DNA of 64,000 nt from NCBI GenBank assembly GCA_951640165.1, contig OX621234.1:3787001-3851000 (forward strand), in the 5' to 3' direction. The DNA comes from Pseudoips prasinana (lineage: Eukaryota; Arthropoda; Insecta; Lepidoptera; Nolidae). Position numbers and translations under genes: made by a program. The number at the start of each line of letters is the position of its first letter. Positions within the stretch are counted from its first letter, which is position 1. Positions 10,960-22,429 of the stretch are shown here, piece after piece. The notes under the pieces were generated by a model. The model saw only the letters and a program-made list of their open reading frames with translations, was not told the DNA's origin and searched no databases.

Positions 10960-12244
10960 CGAAAATCTCATTGCGCCGATTAATTTGGTTTAGGCACGTT
11001 TATTTCTCATGAGAATTACATAATATCTAACAATATATTATATAAGTAATACTAACCTATATAGGGTCTGGGTCATAATTTCCACAAATAAAGTTAAAAG
11101 ATTAAAGTCAAATGCCCATAGACAGTATCGTTTAAAACTAAGTTGTGCCACATGAACATTATAAGTAAAAATCCTATTTTTAATTATCATAATTTAGTAC
11201 TATAATATGGAGTTTTACATTTGCCGGATAAAAGAAAAACAATTATAAGTCCTTTTATTGTTTTTGCATTATAAACAAGCGGTGCCATTGACAAAATGTT
11301 GCCGCAAATGAAAATAAATTCACTCGTAATATTTAAAGTCAATAATCGATGGAAAAAAAGAAATAAGGATTTATTTCAGTCAAATTAGTGATGTTACTAC
11401 GCAATAAAATAGTCAATAGCGCTTAGTAATGGTAAATTAGCGCTAAATATTCTTAAGTCTATTCATTTTCGATGCGTTGTGGTGCGGGTTCACCTGCTTT
11501 GTGAAATAACCTAGACCACTAAGCCATATTCCAACTGAAACATTATTTCTGTTCAACCTAAACTAATTATAGATTTATTACTATTATTTCTTTTACTATT
11601 AATTTCTTTTATTTTCTAAGTGCTCGAATATAAAAACACGAACATATAAAATGAATAACACATGACAAGCAAATCGATAAAAACATCGATATCTGATTAA
11701 TATTTTTGGCAACACTTAAGTGATCTTTGACGTTATGTGCCATCGCAAGTCACAACTGGTTTTTATCATAGTGTTTGGCGAATGTTTTGATATTTATTGT
11801 GTGTGCAGTTGTGGATTATTCGTAACAACTCGTGTGACTTTGAGAAAGAGACTCCATTACGCTAATAATTGTAATCTGAGACAGAGACTCCTTATTGTGA
11901 AAAGTGATTTTCAGACGGGAGACTACTATACTATTTCATTATGGATAGTACAGTTCACCTATTCACTCCGATTGCGGCATGGAAGTTGGCAGTCATTGTG
12001 CGAAGTCAATGATAATATCTTCATTCTAACTACTTGGATTTCGTTACTACTAAAACCTACCATGCTCTGTAATTTTGTTGTAAATAAAAAATACACATTC
12101 ACTGAAATGAGTATTTCTTTCAATTGTCAACCCAAACTAATATTATAAAGAGATATGATACTTGCTATGATTTGTATATGAAGTAAATTCTCAGACTACT
12201 GTACCAATTTACACAATTCTTTCACCTAAGTATAGGCTTTGTTT
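10960..12244. other. Unassigned sequence without recognisable repeats
   Basis: A repeat-poor interval. A 142-codon open stretch starting with GTG (11720-12148) has no recognisable domain, no ATG start and ordinary AT-rich composition, so I do not call it a gene. Confidence 0.35.
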
Positions 12245-12480
12245 TATTTAAAAAGATGAAGCCCGGAGACAGGAAGGTGCTGGTACTATACTACGTGTCT
12301 TGAAAGCATATGAAGCCGTCTATCCTGTGCCTAAGCTGTCTCAGGTCGTATTGGATCGCTGCCCCATTAGACAATCAGAGCGATGAAATAGAAGTGCACC
12401 TATGATTGCACATGGACTACAATATATCCTGCTTAGTAGGCTAGACTCCGTTGAGATTAGCCGCCTCTACCCCATAATAT
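12245..12480 (+). repeat. LINE-like 3' end, probable partner of SINE-F
   Basis: The sequence gaagcccggagacaggaagg ... gactccgttgagattagccg resembles the tail of SINE-F (53575-53911, sense strand: cttggctagtctccattggg). A LINE and a SINE sharing 3' ends is the usual sign of trans-mobilisation. No intact coding frame is present. Confidence 0.5.
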
Positions 12481-12940
12481 TACTTAAGTCATAATTTGCC
12501 TATAAACTAGTCGGCAACCAATGTTTCTTTACTTAAGATGTTCTATGTTCACCCATCTATTTCCTTGAAACCCGGCAAATTACATAAATCATGTTAATTT
12601 TAATTGAAAGTATATAGTAATCCCAACATAGAACTGTAGTTTTCATCCAGGCACAATAATGTTTGCACCGATACTAAGTTCCATAGTCACTTGGGCATTC
12701 CCCTTTATAAATTATATAATAAATAGATCTCAAACTATAGAATTGACGATATTGGTACGCCGAAAGACTAATATGGAGCTTATTCTGCATTATTCCAAAG
12801 TACCTTTAGAAAATCCGTAGTAATCAAATAGAATATTTGAATTTGCAACATTCTTTAGTGCTACTGAGTGATTGGTACCCCTTTAGAATACTGATCCTTA
12901 AAACACTCGTTAATAATAACGCTTGAGCCCGCGCTCGCCA

Positions 12941-13205
12941 TCATTATAATAATAATAATAATATCTGGGGACAATGTCACACAGATCATCCTAGCCCCAA
13001 ACTAAGCAAAGCTTGTACTATGGGTACCAGGCGACGGTATACATACCTATATAGATAGATAAATACTTATATACATAGAAAACATCCATGACTCAGAAAC
13101 AAATATTCGTGCTCATCACACAAATATTTGCACTTACCGGGATTCGAACCCAGGACCACCAGCTTCGTAGGCAGGAGCACTACCAACTAGGCTGTGGTGA
13201 CCGTC
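12941..13205 (-). mobile_element. SINE-A, complete copy
   Basis: Full minus-strand copy from the (ATA)n tail to ggctgtggtgaccgtc. It serves as the intact reference for the interrupted copy at 5779/7595. Confidence 0.85.
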
Positions 13206-13914
13206 ATTGTCCGGTGAAGCAGTGAAAGCCTTCTAGGCTAACTGTAAACGTCATCGTAAAAAAGCAGGTTTATATTGCACTAAAGTACATCGTAATGTCT
13301 ATATTCTACTTGTTATAAGTAATATCAATTACTTGCTATGTCTATTTACAAAGACTTTTACTTAACGAGAGTATTAATGTTTTATTCTCAGTATAGAGAT
13401 ATCCGTTCACTACATGCACTACGCCCGACACATTATGCCATTGTTGATGTTGAATGGGTAAATGATTATCATAAATCGCTATATAAAAGAAACATAAAAT
13501 CTGCTCAATCGTTTATATACTCATACGTCGTATAATCGTTTATATAATTGAAAATACACGCTGGCAGATCAAATTTAGTATTCCCTTGCTTACACCCTTC
13601 CGGAGGATACCTACCCCGGATTGGTAGATGGTGGCAGATTCGAGAACCGCCGGACGATTAAATTTATTATTTCCCATTTTTGACATTAGACAAAAGCTTT
13701 GAATTGCGAATAATGCAATAAAATTGAAATTTAATAATTGAAAATAACTACAATTCCGAAAGGATAGTTCATGTTTTTTTATTTCATGATATACGAATAT
13801 CATTAAATAAAAAACATGAAACATGAGACGTTTGGGGACAGCCGATAGCCATGAAAACTATTTTTTACACTATCGAATCATGAATATATCTATCTACAAT
13901 ATAATAGTTAAACA

Positions 13915-14380
13915 AATAGCTCATGAGAAACGTGACGTTACGATTATAAGAGTTTTACGCTTTTTGTTTACGCAAAAAGCACACATATATACATATACAT
14001 AGCTCATGGGAAGCGTAACGTGACGCGAGTTCCATGATTTTAGTTCAACCAAAAAGTGCTCAACGCTTAAAAGAAGTTTTCACTTAAAAACAAAATTGAT
14101 TATGATGATTAAATTGTTCACAAACAATGGATAAATCGCAATCACATACATAACTTAAAATTGAAAATAACATGCTTAAGAGTTACCCGCGATTCAGTTA
14201 TTTAAGTGACGATGACGCGAGTTCCATGATTTTTTATTCAACCAAAAATTGCTGAACTCGCCTGAAAAACGTTTCACTTAAAATAAAATTGATTATGATG
14301 TTCAAATTGTTACCAAAAAACTGACAAATCGCAATCACATAAATGTCAACTTAAAATTGAAAATAACATGCTTTATTCAG
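13915..14380. repeat. Family J, two tandem units of about 190 bp
   Basis: The unit (acgcgagttccatgattttt ... tcgcaatcacata ... ttgaaaataacatgctt) occurs at about 14014-14175 and again at 14205-14375. Diverged pieces are at 26030-26205, 29195-29290 and 31232-31285. Class is unknown. Confidence 0.6.
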
Positions 14381-14416
14381 CTATTATTAATTATATTTGT
14401 TAATTCCCGCGATTAA

Positions 14417-14486
14417 ATTGTTTATTATATTTGTCAATTCAGAGTAGAATGTGTTCTACTCTGAATTGACAAATATAATAAACAAT
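14417..14486. repeat. Perfect 33-bp-arm palindrome
   Basis: Arms 14417-14449 and 14454-14486 (attgtttattatatttgtca ...) are exactly complementary, separated by tgtg. No flanking duplication was seen. Confidence 0.85.
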
Positions 14487-14759
14487 GTCTCTCATCTCAT
14501 CTCATCTCAATCTCAGTCTCCAATCCAATTATCGTCACAATCCGTTAAGCGGTTTCTGAATAATTGAACAACAACTGTCCAAACACCTCAAAATCGTATT
14601 AATTAAGTCCGACTTTCCACCACTAAAATCTGAGATTTAACTTGACATCTGCCCGCAGATTGATAGACATAAATTAGAGTATTGGAATCAGGCGTTACTT
14701 TGCGGAAATCTAAACAATCAAAATACAATATATAATCGACGAGTTAGCAGCCCTTGAGA

Positions 14760-14854
14760 ATGGTCCGTGTAGGAATGAAACACGTGTTGGGTATCGCACT
14801 GGCGCATGTAATTTTCTTTTTATATTGTCCTTCTCGCATGTGCATTGCGGGCGG
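14760..14854 (+). CDS. Speculative first coding exon with signal-peptide-like sequence
   Basis: ATG at 14760 opens 31 codons: Met-Val-Arg-Val, then a hydrophobic core (LGIALAHVIFFLYC) and a small-residue end (CIAG). The frame runs into a good donor (GGCGG|GTGAGC) in phase 2, and the unspliced frame stops at once (TGA 14856-14858). The patch 14750-14890 is GC-rich for this region and is not in a repeat I recognise. It cannot splice in frame to the luna-like exon at 22430, which needs phase 0. No downstream partner exon was identified, so this is weak. Confidence 0.15.
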
Positions 14855-14879
14855 GTGAGCGGTGCAAATTGCATCCCGG

Positions 14880-16320
14880 CTAGATTAAACTAACAATTAG
14901 CGGAATTAACACTACATATTGATTTTTGAGACATAGATTTATCGTGGAGGGGAGGGACTTTTCGAGTGAAGAGTTCTATATCTACCTTCAATTTTATATT
15001 GCCTTTGAAGAATGATATCCCACAATAATGAAATCTCGCCATTGTTCTATCGACACAAAAAAATACGAGAGCTTGATGGATATTGAACAATACTACGTTA
15101 CATTTAATTATTGAACCAAGATTCATATATCCATATGTCAAGTGTTATTCGACAATAGTAATAATTAATTAAAAAACAATAGTGGCAATAAATATGGCGG
15201 TGATCAGTTACCATCAGGTAACCCTCTTGATAAAAATTTAAATGTAGAATTGTGAACATTGTGATACACCCCAGATTTTTGTTTCATTTTATAGGCAGGC
15301 AAAGATTGCTATCAATAAAAAAAATGCCGGCAACTTAATCCACACGGCAATTCTAAATTTATATTTTCGAATTGTTATCTAATAAATGAATGAAGAGATT
15401 ATTTTCAATGTGTGTTCCGTCATAATTTCTGTATTTAAATAACCTTATATCTTACCAAAAGTGTGTTTTAACACCATGAATCTCTTAGTATAGGCTCAAA
15501 ACTTGCGCAAAAACACACCAGTAAAATCATCACAGAAAGAACAAAAATTGTGTCCTCTTCCCTACGAGGGCGTGTGTGTGCATGTGCGCTTGTGTGTGAG
15601 TTCCAAGATGAAGAGACGACCTGAGAACCATTGTTCGCGGCCGTTTGTTTACCTTAATACAGAACTCGTGGAAATTTCGTTAAAACTTTTTAACCTACTT
15701 CAAAAAGAATGAGGTCTATTTATCCGACCGTAGGTATGTTATTTTAAGGTGTACTATGCTATTTTTTTGTTATTTGAGAAGCGATTTTGGTATTTTAATT
15801 CGATGCGATATGCTTTTAGTGTGGTTCCGTTAATATTTTATTCCTTTCGATTGCCATAAAAAATCTTTGGGGTCGTTTCTATATTTTTTCAAACAATAAT
15901 TATGTTTTAAATCATTATTTCAATTTAGATTGTTTTTTTTTTCTTTTTAATTTATTGTTAATAATGACATGACATAATAACATTAGGTAAAGTCTTTCGT
16001 ACATCAGTTTTAGTAATTAAAAGAATGCCTCGTTGCGTCTATTTCCGCGTTGGCGCCAAATATTGTATTTAATCAATGTTGCCAGAGTAAAAAGAATAAA
16101 AAACTTGAGAGGTGTCAAGGGACACCCGGATGGAACGAAGTTCCTTTCGATTAATTAGTGAAGGAATAGAAATATTTTTTTTTATAAGTTAACAAATATA
16201 TGTAATGTAATATAAACTTAATCAGTAGGCTCAATTTTAGTAATAAAAATAAAGCAAAAAGTGTCGTTACAACTTTTCGTCGTAATTTTTTCCGTCTAGC
16301 CCCCTTTCGCAACGCGCGAT
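14880..16320. other. Unassigned AT-rich sequence
   Basis: No gene or clear repeat is recognised, except a short segment at 16100-16150 (ggtgtcaagggacacccgga) that recurs inverted at 63050-63095 and so belongs to an unknown dispersed family. Confidence 0.4.
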
Positions 16321-16590
16321 AAGGAAATGCGTTCCGTAACTAAAACTGTGACACAAGAAATAACAGAAACAGCAAAAGCATACAAGGAACGTATCATTAG
16401 GCACCCAAACATGTTGGCAAACAACCTTATGAACCCACAGCTGAACCAGGAGGCTAAAAAGACAAATTCCCCAAGATCTGATCATATAAAGGTTTAAAAA
16501 ACATGCTGATCGATGTATTTATAACAACCTTGTACCGTGTTTCTGGCAAATAAATGTATTCTATTCTATTCTATTATTCTATTCTAAATA
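16321..16590 (+). pseudogene. Jockey-like LINE 3' end with reverse transcriptase C-terminal remnant
   Basis: An open stretch to the TAA at 16495-16497 reads VTQEITETAKAYKERIIRHP ... It resembles the C-terminal tail of insect jockey-group polymerases (pattern T-EI---V--Y--RL-RHPN-L). It is followed by AATAAA and a (TATTC)n tail at about 16549-16585. The catalytic domain is absent. Confidence 0.45.
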
Positions 16591-16732
16591 TTAACGGCCA
16601 CATCAATGGATGTGGACCGAACAAGTCAAGAATTACTTACCTATTGCTGAATATCGAGCAAATGATAGCAATAAAAAGGAACATTAAAAAAAACCCAGAT
16701 TTCTTCACCAAAAATGTATTACAGGCAGATTT

Positions 16733-16994
16733 AACGGTCACCGTAGCCTAGTTGGTAGTGCTCCTGCCTACGAAGCTGGTGGTCCTGGGTTCGAATCCCG
16801 GTAAGTGCAAATATTTGTGTGATGAGCACGAATATTTGTTTCTAAGTGTTGTATGTTTTCTATGTATTTAAGTATTTATCTATCTATATAAGTATGTATA
16901 TCGTCGCCTGGTACCCATAGTACAAGCTTTGCTTAGTTTGGGGCTAGGATGATCTGTGTGACATTGTCCTCAGATATTATTATTATTATTATTT
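16733..16994 (+). mobile_element. SINE-A, complete copy with (ATT)n tail
   Basis: Head, centre and tail are intact, ending in (TAT)n at 16976-16994. Confidence 0.88.
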
Positions 16995-17297
16995 AAACTT
17001 CTACAAAAATAGAGTTATTTGCAAATGAGGCATGACCCATGGTTTAGCAAATACCGATAGATTACGGTAACCGACCGCGGTGCTGGATCGTATGGCTGAT
17101 GCTGATGATGAACATGTTCTCAAAACCTCAAAACGAACCCAAAGTGCTATGAACGTACCTATTCAATTGCTTCAATATTTGCTCGCTGTATTTCGTGGCG
17201 GTCAATAATCGTCTAACCATTTGAGTAAATAGTAGGGTAGGTAGATATGAACCAAACGAGAAAAAGAAAAAGAATGCGAGTAAAATAAATGCAGTGG

Positions 17298-17720
17298 AAA
17301 TGAGAGCTCTGAGAAGTATGTGTGGTGTGACTTTGAGAGACAGAATTCGAAATACTGATGTAAGAGAGCGTTGTGGTGTGAAAGAGGATGTAGTCACAAA
17401 GATTGAAAAAGGTATGCTGAGATGGTTTGGCCATTTAGAGAGGATGAATGAAAGAAGATTGACAAAAGAAGTATACCTGGCCTGTGTGAATGGTACAACC
17501 GGAAGGGGAGACCTCGTAGAACATTCTCTGATCAAATCGGAGACGACCTTAACAAAGGTCAGGTCAGAAGTACCCTAAACCGGCGCGCATGTATGAAGAT
17601 TATTATGTCAGTAAACGAAGCGAAAGAGGTATGCAAGGGTCGTGACAAATGGAAGTCCGTTGTCTCTGCCTACCCCTCTGGGAAAAAGGCGTGAGTCTAT
17701 GTATGTATGTATGTATTAAA
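17298..17720 (+). pseudogene. LINE reverse transcriptase C-terminal fragment with 3' tail
   Basis: The frame EMRALRSMCGVTLRDRIRNT ... MLRWFGHLERM ... is the conserved C-terminal region of a widespread insect non-LTR polymerase. The 3' end (ctacccctctgggaaaaagg, cgtgagtctatgtatgtatg) recurs at 20780-20987, 49279-49512 (-) and 55370-55482. It is 5' truncated, with no catalytic motif. Confidence 0.75.
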
Positions 17721-17757
17721 AAAATGGTAGTTCTAAAGAGGTTGCCTTTTTCTAAGA

Positions 17758-18440
17758 GCTAGATAGATAACTCTTTATTGCACACCAAAGACATAACTTA
17801 GAGTAAAAAAGATTACATTAAAATGGAAATAGTACAAGTGGCGGCGTTATCGCTAAAAGCGATCTACCAGGCAACCGATGAATGGACCAGAACTGTTAGT
17901 GTAGAAAGACGGGGGTAGTAGGTGGTGTACAGAACAAAAGATGGCTGAAAATACCGAAGGTACATTCAATGGCAGAAAATTCAATTAAATATTACATAGT
18001 TAATAAAATAATATTAATAAATAGGTATAGTATATATTATATAAATAAATACAAATAATGGCATTCCGATTAGCTCATTCAGCGTGTTGTCAGATAATGT
18101 TCTTTTAAGACCTTTTTAAACACATCAAGTGACTGGGCCTGTATTACCGACACAGGCAATGCATTCCACAGTCGAGCAGCTTGCACGGTAAAGGATTTAT
18201 CATAAAATGTATTGGAATGCATTGGTATTTTAAGACGTAAGTTTTCTGATGATCTCAGACTTCGTGCATGCGACTCCTTTAAAAACTCGAAGCTGCTGAC
18301 AGTAACGAAAATATCTTGGGACCACTATCACACGGGTCCGTAACGTAGTAGCGAGAGTCATATGTTCAATGGTCCGAAAATCGACTGTACGATTGTTCGA
18401 ATGGAATTTATTTGGAAACAACCATTTCTCGCATAAGCAA
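17758..18440 (-). pseudogene. LINE 3' end: reverse transcriptase C-terminus and 3' UTR
   Basis: On the minus strand a frame ending at 18079 reads YDKSFTVQAARLWNALPVSV then IQAQSLDVFKKVLKEHYL and stop. This is the typical C-terminal motif of non-LTR polymerases (SFTVQ---LWNALP). Below it lies a 3' UTR with an AATAAA complement at about 17773. Upstream of 18277 the frame is broken. Confidence 0.7.
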
Positions 18441-18451
18441 GAGAAGAAAAT

Positions 18452-18655
18452 GAGAGACTACACGCGTGGCGCAGCGATTAAGACAGTCGCCTCGCCGCTT
18501 GGTGTCCCGTGTTCGATCCCCGTGCATTATTATTTGTGTGACCCATAAATAGTTCTCCTGAGTCTGGATGTACTTTGCGTCCGTAAATTATATGTTTGTA
18601 AAGAACCAGTAGTGCGAATGCCATCATTAAAAAAATTAAGAAAGCAAATCTGTGC
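18452..18655 (+). mobile_element. SINE-E, tRNA-headed SINE
   Basis: The head (cgtggcgcagcgattaagac ... gtgttcgatccccg) has A- and B-box-like motifs. The body has ttgtgtgacccataaat and tgagtctggatgtac. A second copy is at 61895-62100. The body resembles the centre of SINE-A and SINE-B. Confidence 0.75.
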
Positions 18656-18776
18656 CTCACTCACGTCAATCTTTTTCTGTCCTCTTCTTTTTCAATTGGT
18701 TAGTTAACAACGGTACATTCCATTCTCAAATAACCAATCGGCCAGATACTATATAACATACTACTATATTTATTAT

Positions 18777-19031
18777 CGGTCACCGTCACCGTAGCCTAGT
18801 TGGTAGTGCTCCTGCCTACGAAGCTGGTGGTCCTGGGCTCGAATCCCGGTAAGTGCAAATATTTGTGTGATGAGCACGAATATTTGTTTCTCAGTCATGG
18901 ATGTTTTCTATGTATTTAAGTACTTATCTATCTATATAAGTATGTATATCGTCGCCTGGTACCCATAGTACAAGCTTTGCTTAGTTTGGGGCTAGGATGA
19001 TCTGTGTGACATTGTCCAGATATTATTATTA
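18777..19031 (+). mobile_element. SINE-A, complete copy
   Basis: Full plus-strand copy with a six-base duplication in the head (gtcaccgtcaccg) and an (ATT)n tail that runs straight into a Helitron fragment. Confidence 0.87.
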
Positions 19032-19373
19032 TTAATATTATAAACGTAAAAGTTTGTAAGAATGGATGGATGTTTGTTACTCTTTCACGTAAAACCTACT
19101 GAATGTATTTTAATGAAACTTTACAATAATATACATTATACATCAGAATAACACACAGGCTACAATTTATAAAGATATTATGTGAACTGTCCAAAATATG
19201 ACGATAAGTGTCAAGTAAGTAGGAAAAAATCTCATCTAAAACTGTTAGAGGTACACATCCTACTAATATTATAAATACGAAAGTTAGTGAGTATAGATAT
19301 ATGGATGTATGTTTGTTACTCTTTTACGCCAAAACTACAATTTAACGTGGGCGAAACCGCTGGGATTAGCTAC
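19032..19373 (+). mobile_element. Non-autonomous Helitron, composite copy with degraded ends
   Basis: Same structure as 7891-8253: a first body from aatattataaacgtaaaag, an internal second start (cacatcctactaatatta) at about 19255, and a degraded 3' end cgtgggcgaaaccgctggga then CTAC. Confidence 0.65.
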
Positions 19374-19704
19374 TTAAGAAATATGTACATCGATAAGCAA
19401 CGAAATAACTACCTGTATACACTTAAATCTGATATCCTATAAACTCAATACTCTAACCTTTCATCCCTTGAACATCCAAAGGAAAAATGACTCTATGAAT
19501 CACAGTTTAAGGTTGTTAATAGGGTACTAGTAAAACTATTCAAATAATACCGTTACCTGGTACCTTGAGCTTACTACAGCTACGGAGTAACCTTGGTGGT
19601 GTCAATGACCTGTATTCACTGGTTCTAGCGCGTGAAGGGTTTGCAGTCGAGAAAGAAACTATTCCACTAGGATTAAGGGCCTATGCACACCACGTTTTTA
19701 GGGT

Positions 19705-20371
19705 TCCGTAGCCAAATGGCAAAATACGGAACCCTTATAGATTCGTCATGTCTGTCTGTCCGTCCGTCCGTATGTCACAGCCACTTTTTTCCGAAATTAT
19801 AAGAGCTGTACTGTTGAAACTTGGTAAGTAGATGTATTATGTGAACCGCATTAAGATTTTCACACAAAAACAGAAAAAGAATAATAATTTTGGGGGTTCC
19901 CCATACATAGAACTGAAACTCAAGAATATTTTATTCATTGTACCCATACACGTGGGGTATCTATGGATAGGTCGTCAAAAATGATATTGGGGTTCCTAAT
20001 ATATTTTTTTTCTAAACTGAAAAGTTTGCGCGAGAGACACTTCCAAAGTGGAAAAATGAGTGTGTCCCCCCCCCCTGTAACTTCTAAAATAAGAGCATAA
20101 TAAAACTAAAAAAATATATGATGTACATTACCATGTAAAATAACAACGAAAATTGGTTTGAACGAGATCTAATAAGTAGTTTTTTTAATACGTCATAAAT
20201 CGTTAACCGCAATTTACCTTTCATTTAATCAATCACCTTAATACAATGTCGTGTAATAATGTTAAACATGTATTTAGTTGGTAAGCCTTAATAAAATAAA
20301 TAAATAAAACTGAAATACTTGCTGCTGCGGAACCCTTCATGGGCGAGTCCGACTCGCACTTGGCCGGTTTT
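19705..20371 (+). repeat. Family G dispersed repeat (about 665 bp)
   Basis: Runs from agggttccgtagccaaatgg to gcacttggccggtttttttt. It contains a (TCTG/TCCG)n run and a gtgtcccccccccctgtaac block. Longer or shorter copies: 34754-35577, 52935-53452, 55497-55638 (-) and a piece at 21896-21955. It is a common lepidopteran repeat; I cannot assign a class and see no coding. Confidence 0.7.
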
Positions 20372-20416
20372 TTTTAAGCGTGACTTCGACGCACGTTTCC
20401 AAAATGCGCGTAGACG

Positions 20417-20540
20417 GCGCGCTTTAACCCTACAGAGCAGTTTGTTGTCATTTGTATCGATACAAACGATTTGTAGCGATACAGACGCGCGTTAGCATCG
20501 CGTCGACGGTGCGCTTTAACCCTACAGAGCAATTTGTTAT
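20417..20540. repeat. Short direct repeat around 20417 and 20510
   Basis: The motif gcgctttaaccctacagagca followed by (g/a)tttgtt occurs twice, about 93 bp apart, in a GC-richer patch just right of family G. The class is unknown. Confidence 0.5.
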
Positions 20541-20669
20541 AGGAAACAGGTGTGCAAAGTTCCATAGGCTGCGTCTGACTTGCGTGTGTATCGCGTCTGT
20601 ATACGTGTAACGTACTATAGACTCTAAGAATAATGGTTATAGGAAACAGACTTATATTTAATTATCTAA

Positions 20670-20779
20670 TATAATAATAATATGTTGGGACAATGTCACA
20701 CAGATCATCCTAGCTCCAAACTAAGCAAAGCTTGTACTATGGGTACCAGGCGACGATATACATACTTATATAGATAGAT
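20670..20779 (-). mobile_element. SINE-A tail, interrupted by a LINE fragment
   Basis: Minus-strand tail (gatcatcctagctccaaact ... tatatagatagat), followed by a LINE 3' end at 20780-20987, after which tagataaatacttatataca resumes. Confidence 0.75.
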
Positions 20780-20987
20780 TAACATCGAACATTCTCTGAC
20801 CAAACCGGAGACGTTCTCAAGAAAGGGCAGGTCAGAAGTACCCTAAACCGGCGAGCATGTATGAAGAATATAATGACAGTAATCGAGGCAGTAAGACGTG
20901 TGCAAAGATCGTGACAAATGGAAATCCGTTGTCCCCGCCTACCCCTCTGGGAAACAGGCGTGAGTCTATGTATGTATGTATAGTTAG
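20780..20987 (+). mobile_element. LINE 3' end inserted in SINE-A
   Basis: Matches 17515-17720 (gaccaaaccggagacgttct ... cctctgggaaacaggcgtga) and ends in (TATG)n. The family terminates at this tetranucleotide tail. It is 5' truncated. Confidence 0.75.
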
Positions 20988-21192
20988 ATAAATACTTATA
21001 TACATTGAATATTTACTTATAGTAAATCGCTTGTTTAGAATGTTTCATATATCACGTTCATAATACAATTATCTGGATAAGTCGAGGATTAAATTGTTTG
21101 AAGGTCTAAAGTAACCGAATCGCTAAGACCCCTGACGTCAAAAGAATTGTAAGTTATGGACGACTAAATGATCTTACGATATATATTAATAA

Positions 21193-21511
21193 CTAGCTAT
21201 GCCCCGCGGTTTTACCCGCGTTAAATTTTATAAATTATAATAGCTCCTCCCCCGTAAGTGATAGCGTGATAATGTAGCCTATATGTTGACCCGACCTCTT
21301 AGTAATATTTATATAAAATTTGAAGTAAATCCATGCAGTACTTTTTGAATTTAGCCCGGACATACATACAGACAAACAGACACACAGACAAAAATTCTAA
21401 GAACGATATTTTTTGCTTCGATATCGACAGTAGATCACGCCCCAAGTATCCTTTTTAAAAAATATTCAATGTACAGTTTTGGCTTTCCTACGATTTTATT
21501 ATATGTATAGA
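21193..21511 (-). mobile_element. Non-autonomous Helitron, main subtype
   Basis: CTAG at 21193 and the TC complement at 21510-21511, with A/T flanks. The terminal hairpin is intact. Confidence 0.85.
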
Positions 21512-21514
21512 TAA

Positions 21515-21838
21515 ATATCTTGGGACAACTGACACACTGCCATCCGATCCCAAACTAGGCGGAGCATGTACAGACGCCAGCACATCCAACTACCCCAATC
21601 TTTCAAATTTCTTTTATAGATTTTCAACTTTATCACAAAATTATAAGGTTCACTTTCAACTGCGGAAATTTGACAGATTGGGGTAGCTTGATGTGCTGGC
21701 GTCTGTACATACTGAATATTGTAGATAAAATCACCACCAGACAGAAAACAAACACTCGTGCGCATCACAGAAATATGTGTCCTGGGTGGGAATCAAACCG
21801 AAAAACTCTGGCTTAGCAGTCAGGAAACATATCATCTG
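21515..21838 (-). mobile_element. SINE-B copy split by a MITE
   Basis: The tail (gccatccgatcccaaactag, 21515-21570) and the head (gtcctgggtgggaatcaaac, up to about 21838) are separated by the MITE at 21571-21705, which is bounded by TA on both sides. Confidence 0.75.
21571..21705. mobile_element. 135-bp TA-target MITE inside SINE-B
   Basis: Both termini (cagacgccag / ctggcgtctg) and both TA flanks are present. It inserted after the SINE, giving a relative age. Confidence 0.88.
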
Positions 21839-22039
21839 TTCAAATTTCAAGTATCATGGTTCATGAGATACAGCCTGGTGACCGACGGACAGTCAGACAG
21901 ACAGCGGAGTCTTAGTAATAGGGTCTCGTTTTACCCTTTGAGTACGGGACCCTAGAAATCGGACTCGCCGCGGAGGAATAATCACCGAAATAAAGAAATG
22001 TCCCATCAAAACGAATATTAAAGAATAGATGAATATATG

Positions 22040-22400
22040 GTATCGAAGATATTGTATGGAAGATATATATGGCCTTTGCGTCTGTTACAGACGATTTACG
22101 GGACATTGTCTGAAAGAAATTTCTTATGGTGGCTAAACAAACCGATGCGAGAGCGACATAGCCTGCCGCAGGCCTGACAAGAGAAGTTTGCGGTGGTTGG
22201 TGCCGAGCCGCTTTTATGTCGCTTCTGTCTCTCATCAGCAAGTACTCCGAACCAGGCTTCATCACAGATCTTACGACCCTCCACTACACGTTTGCGCCAT
22301 TCAACCTTATTTATAGCGAGCTATTCCCAGCTACAGTGGTTAATTTTAACAGCGGCCATATCCCGCTTTGTGCAGTCTTTAACTTCATAAGAATCAAATA
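22040..22400 (-). pseudogene. LINE C-terminal fragment with zinc-finger tail
   Basis: The minus-strand frame includes KRHKSGSAPTTANFSCQACG and RLCRSRIGLFSHHKKF, the C-x2-C ... H pattern (CRSRIGLFSH) found at the C-terminus of some insect non-LTR polymerases. It ends about 30 bp before the luna-like exon acceptor at 22429. It is truncated and frameshifted downstream. Confidence 0.6.
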
Positions 22401-22429
22401 ATAATGCTCCAATTTGTAATCTTTTCCAG

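Noticed and set aside
11720..12148. 142-codon open stretch in a repeat-poor interval
   Set aside because: It begins with GTG and not ATG, has no recognisable domain and ordinary AT-rich composition, and lacks clear splice signals.
16740..16812. tRNA gene-like sequences with A and B boxes (also at 4760, 18780, 24870, 18460, 61900 and 8490)
   Set aside because: They lack tRNA-like cloverleaf pairing and each is followed by the same SINE body and tail, so they are SINE heads.
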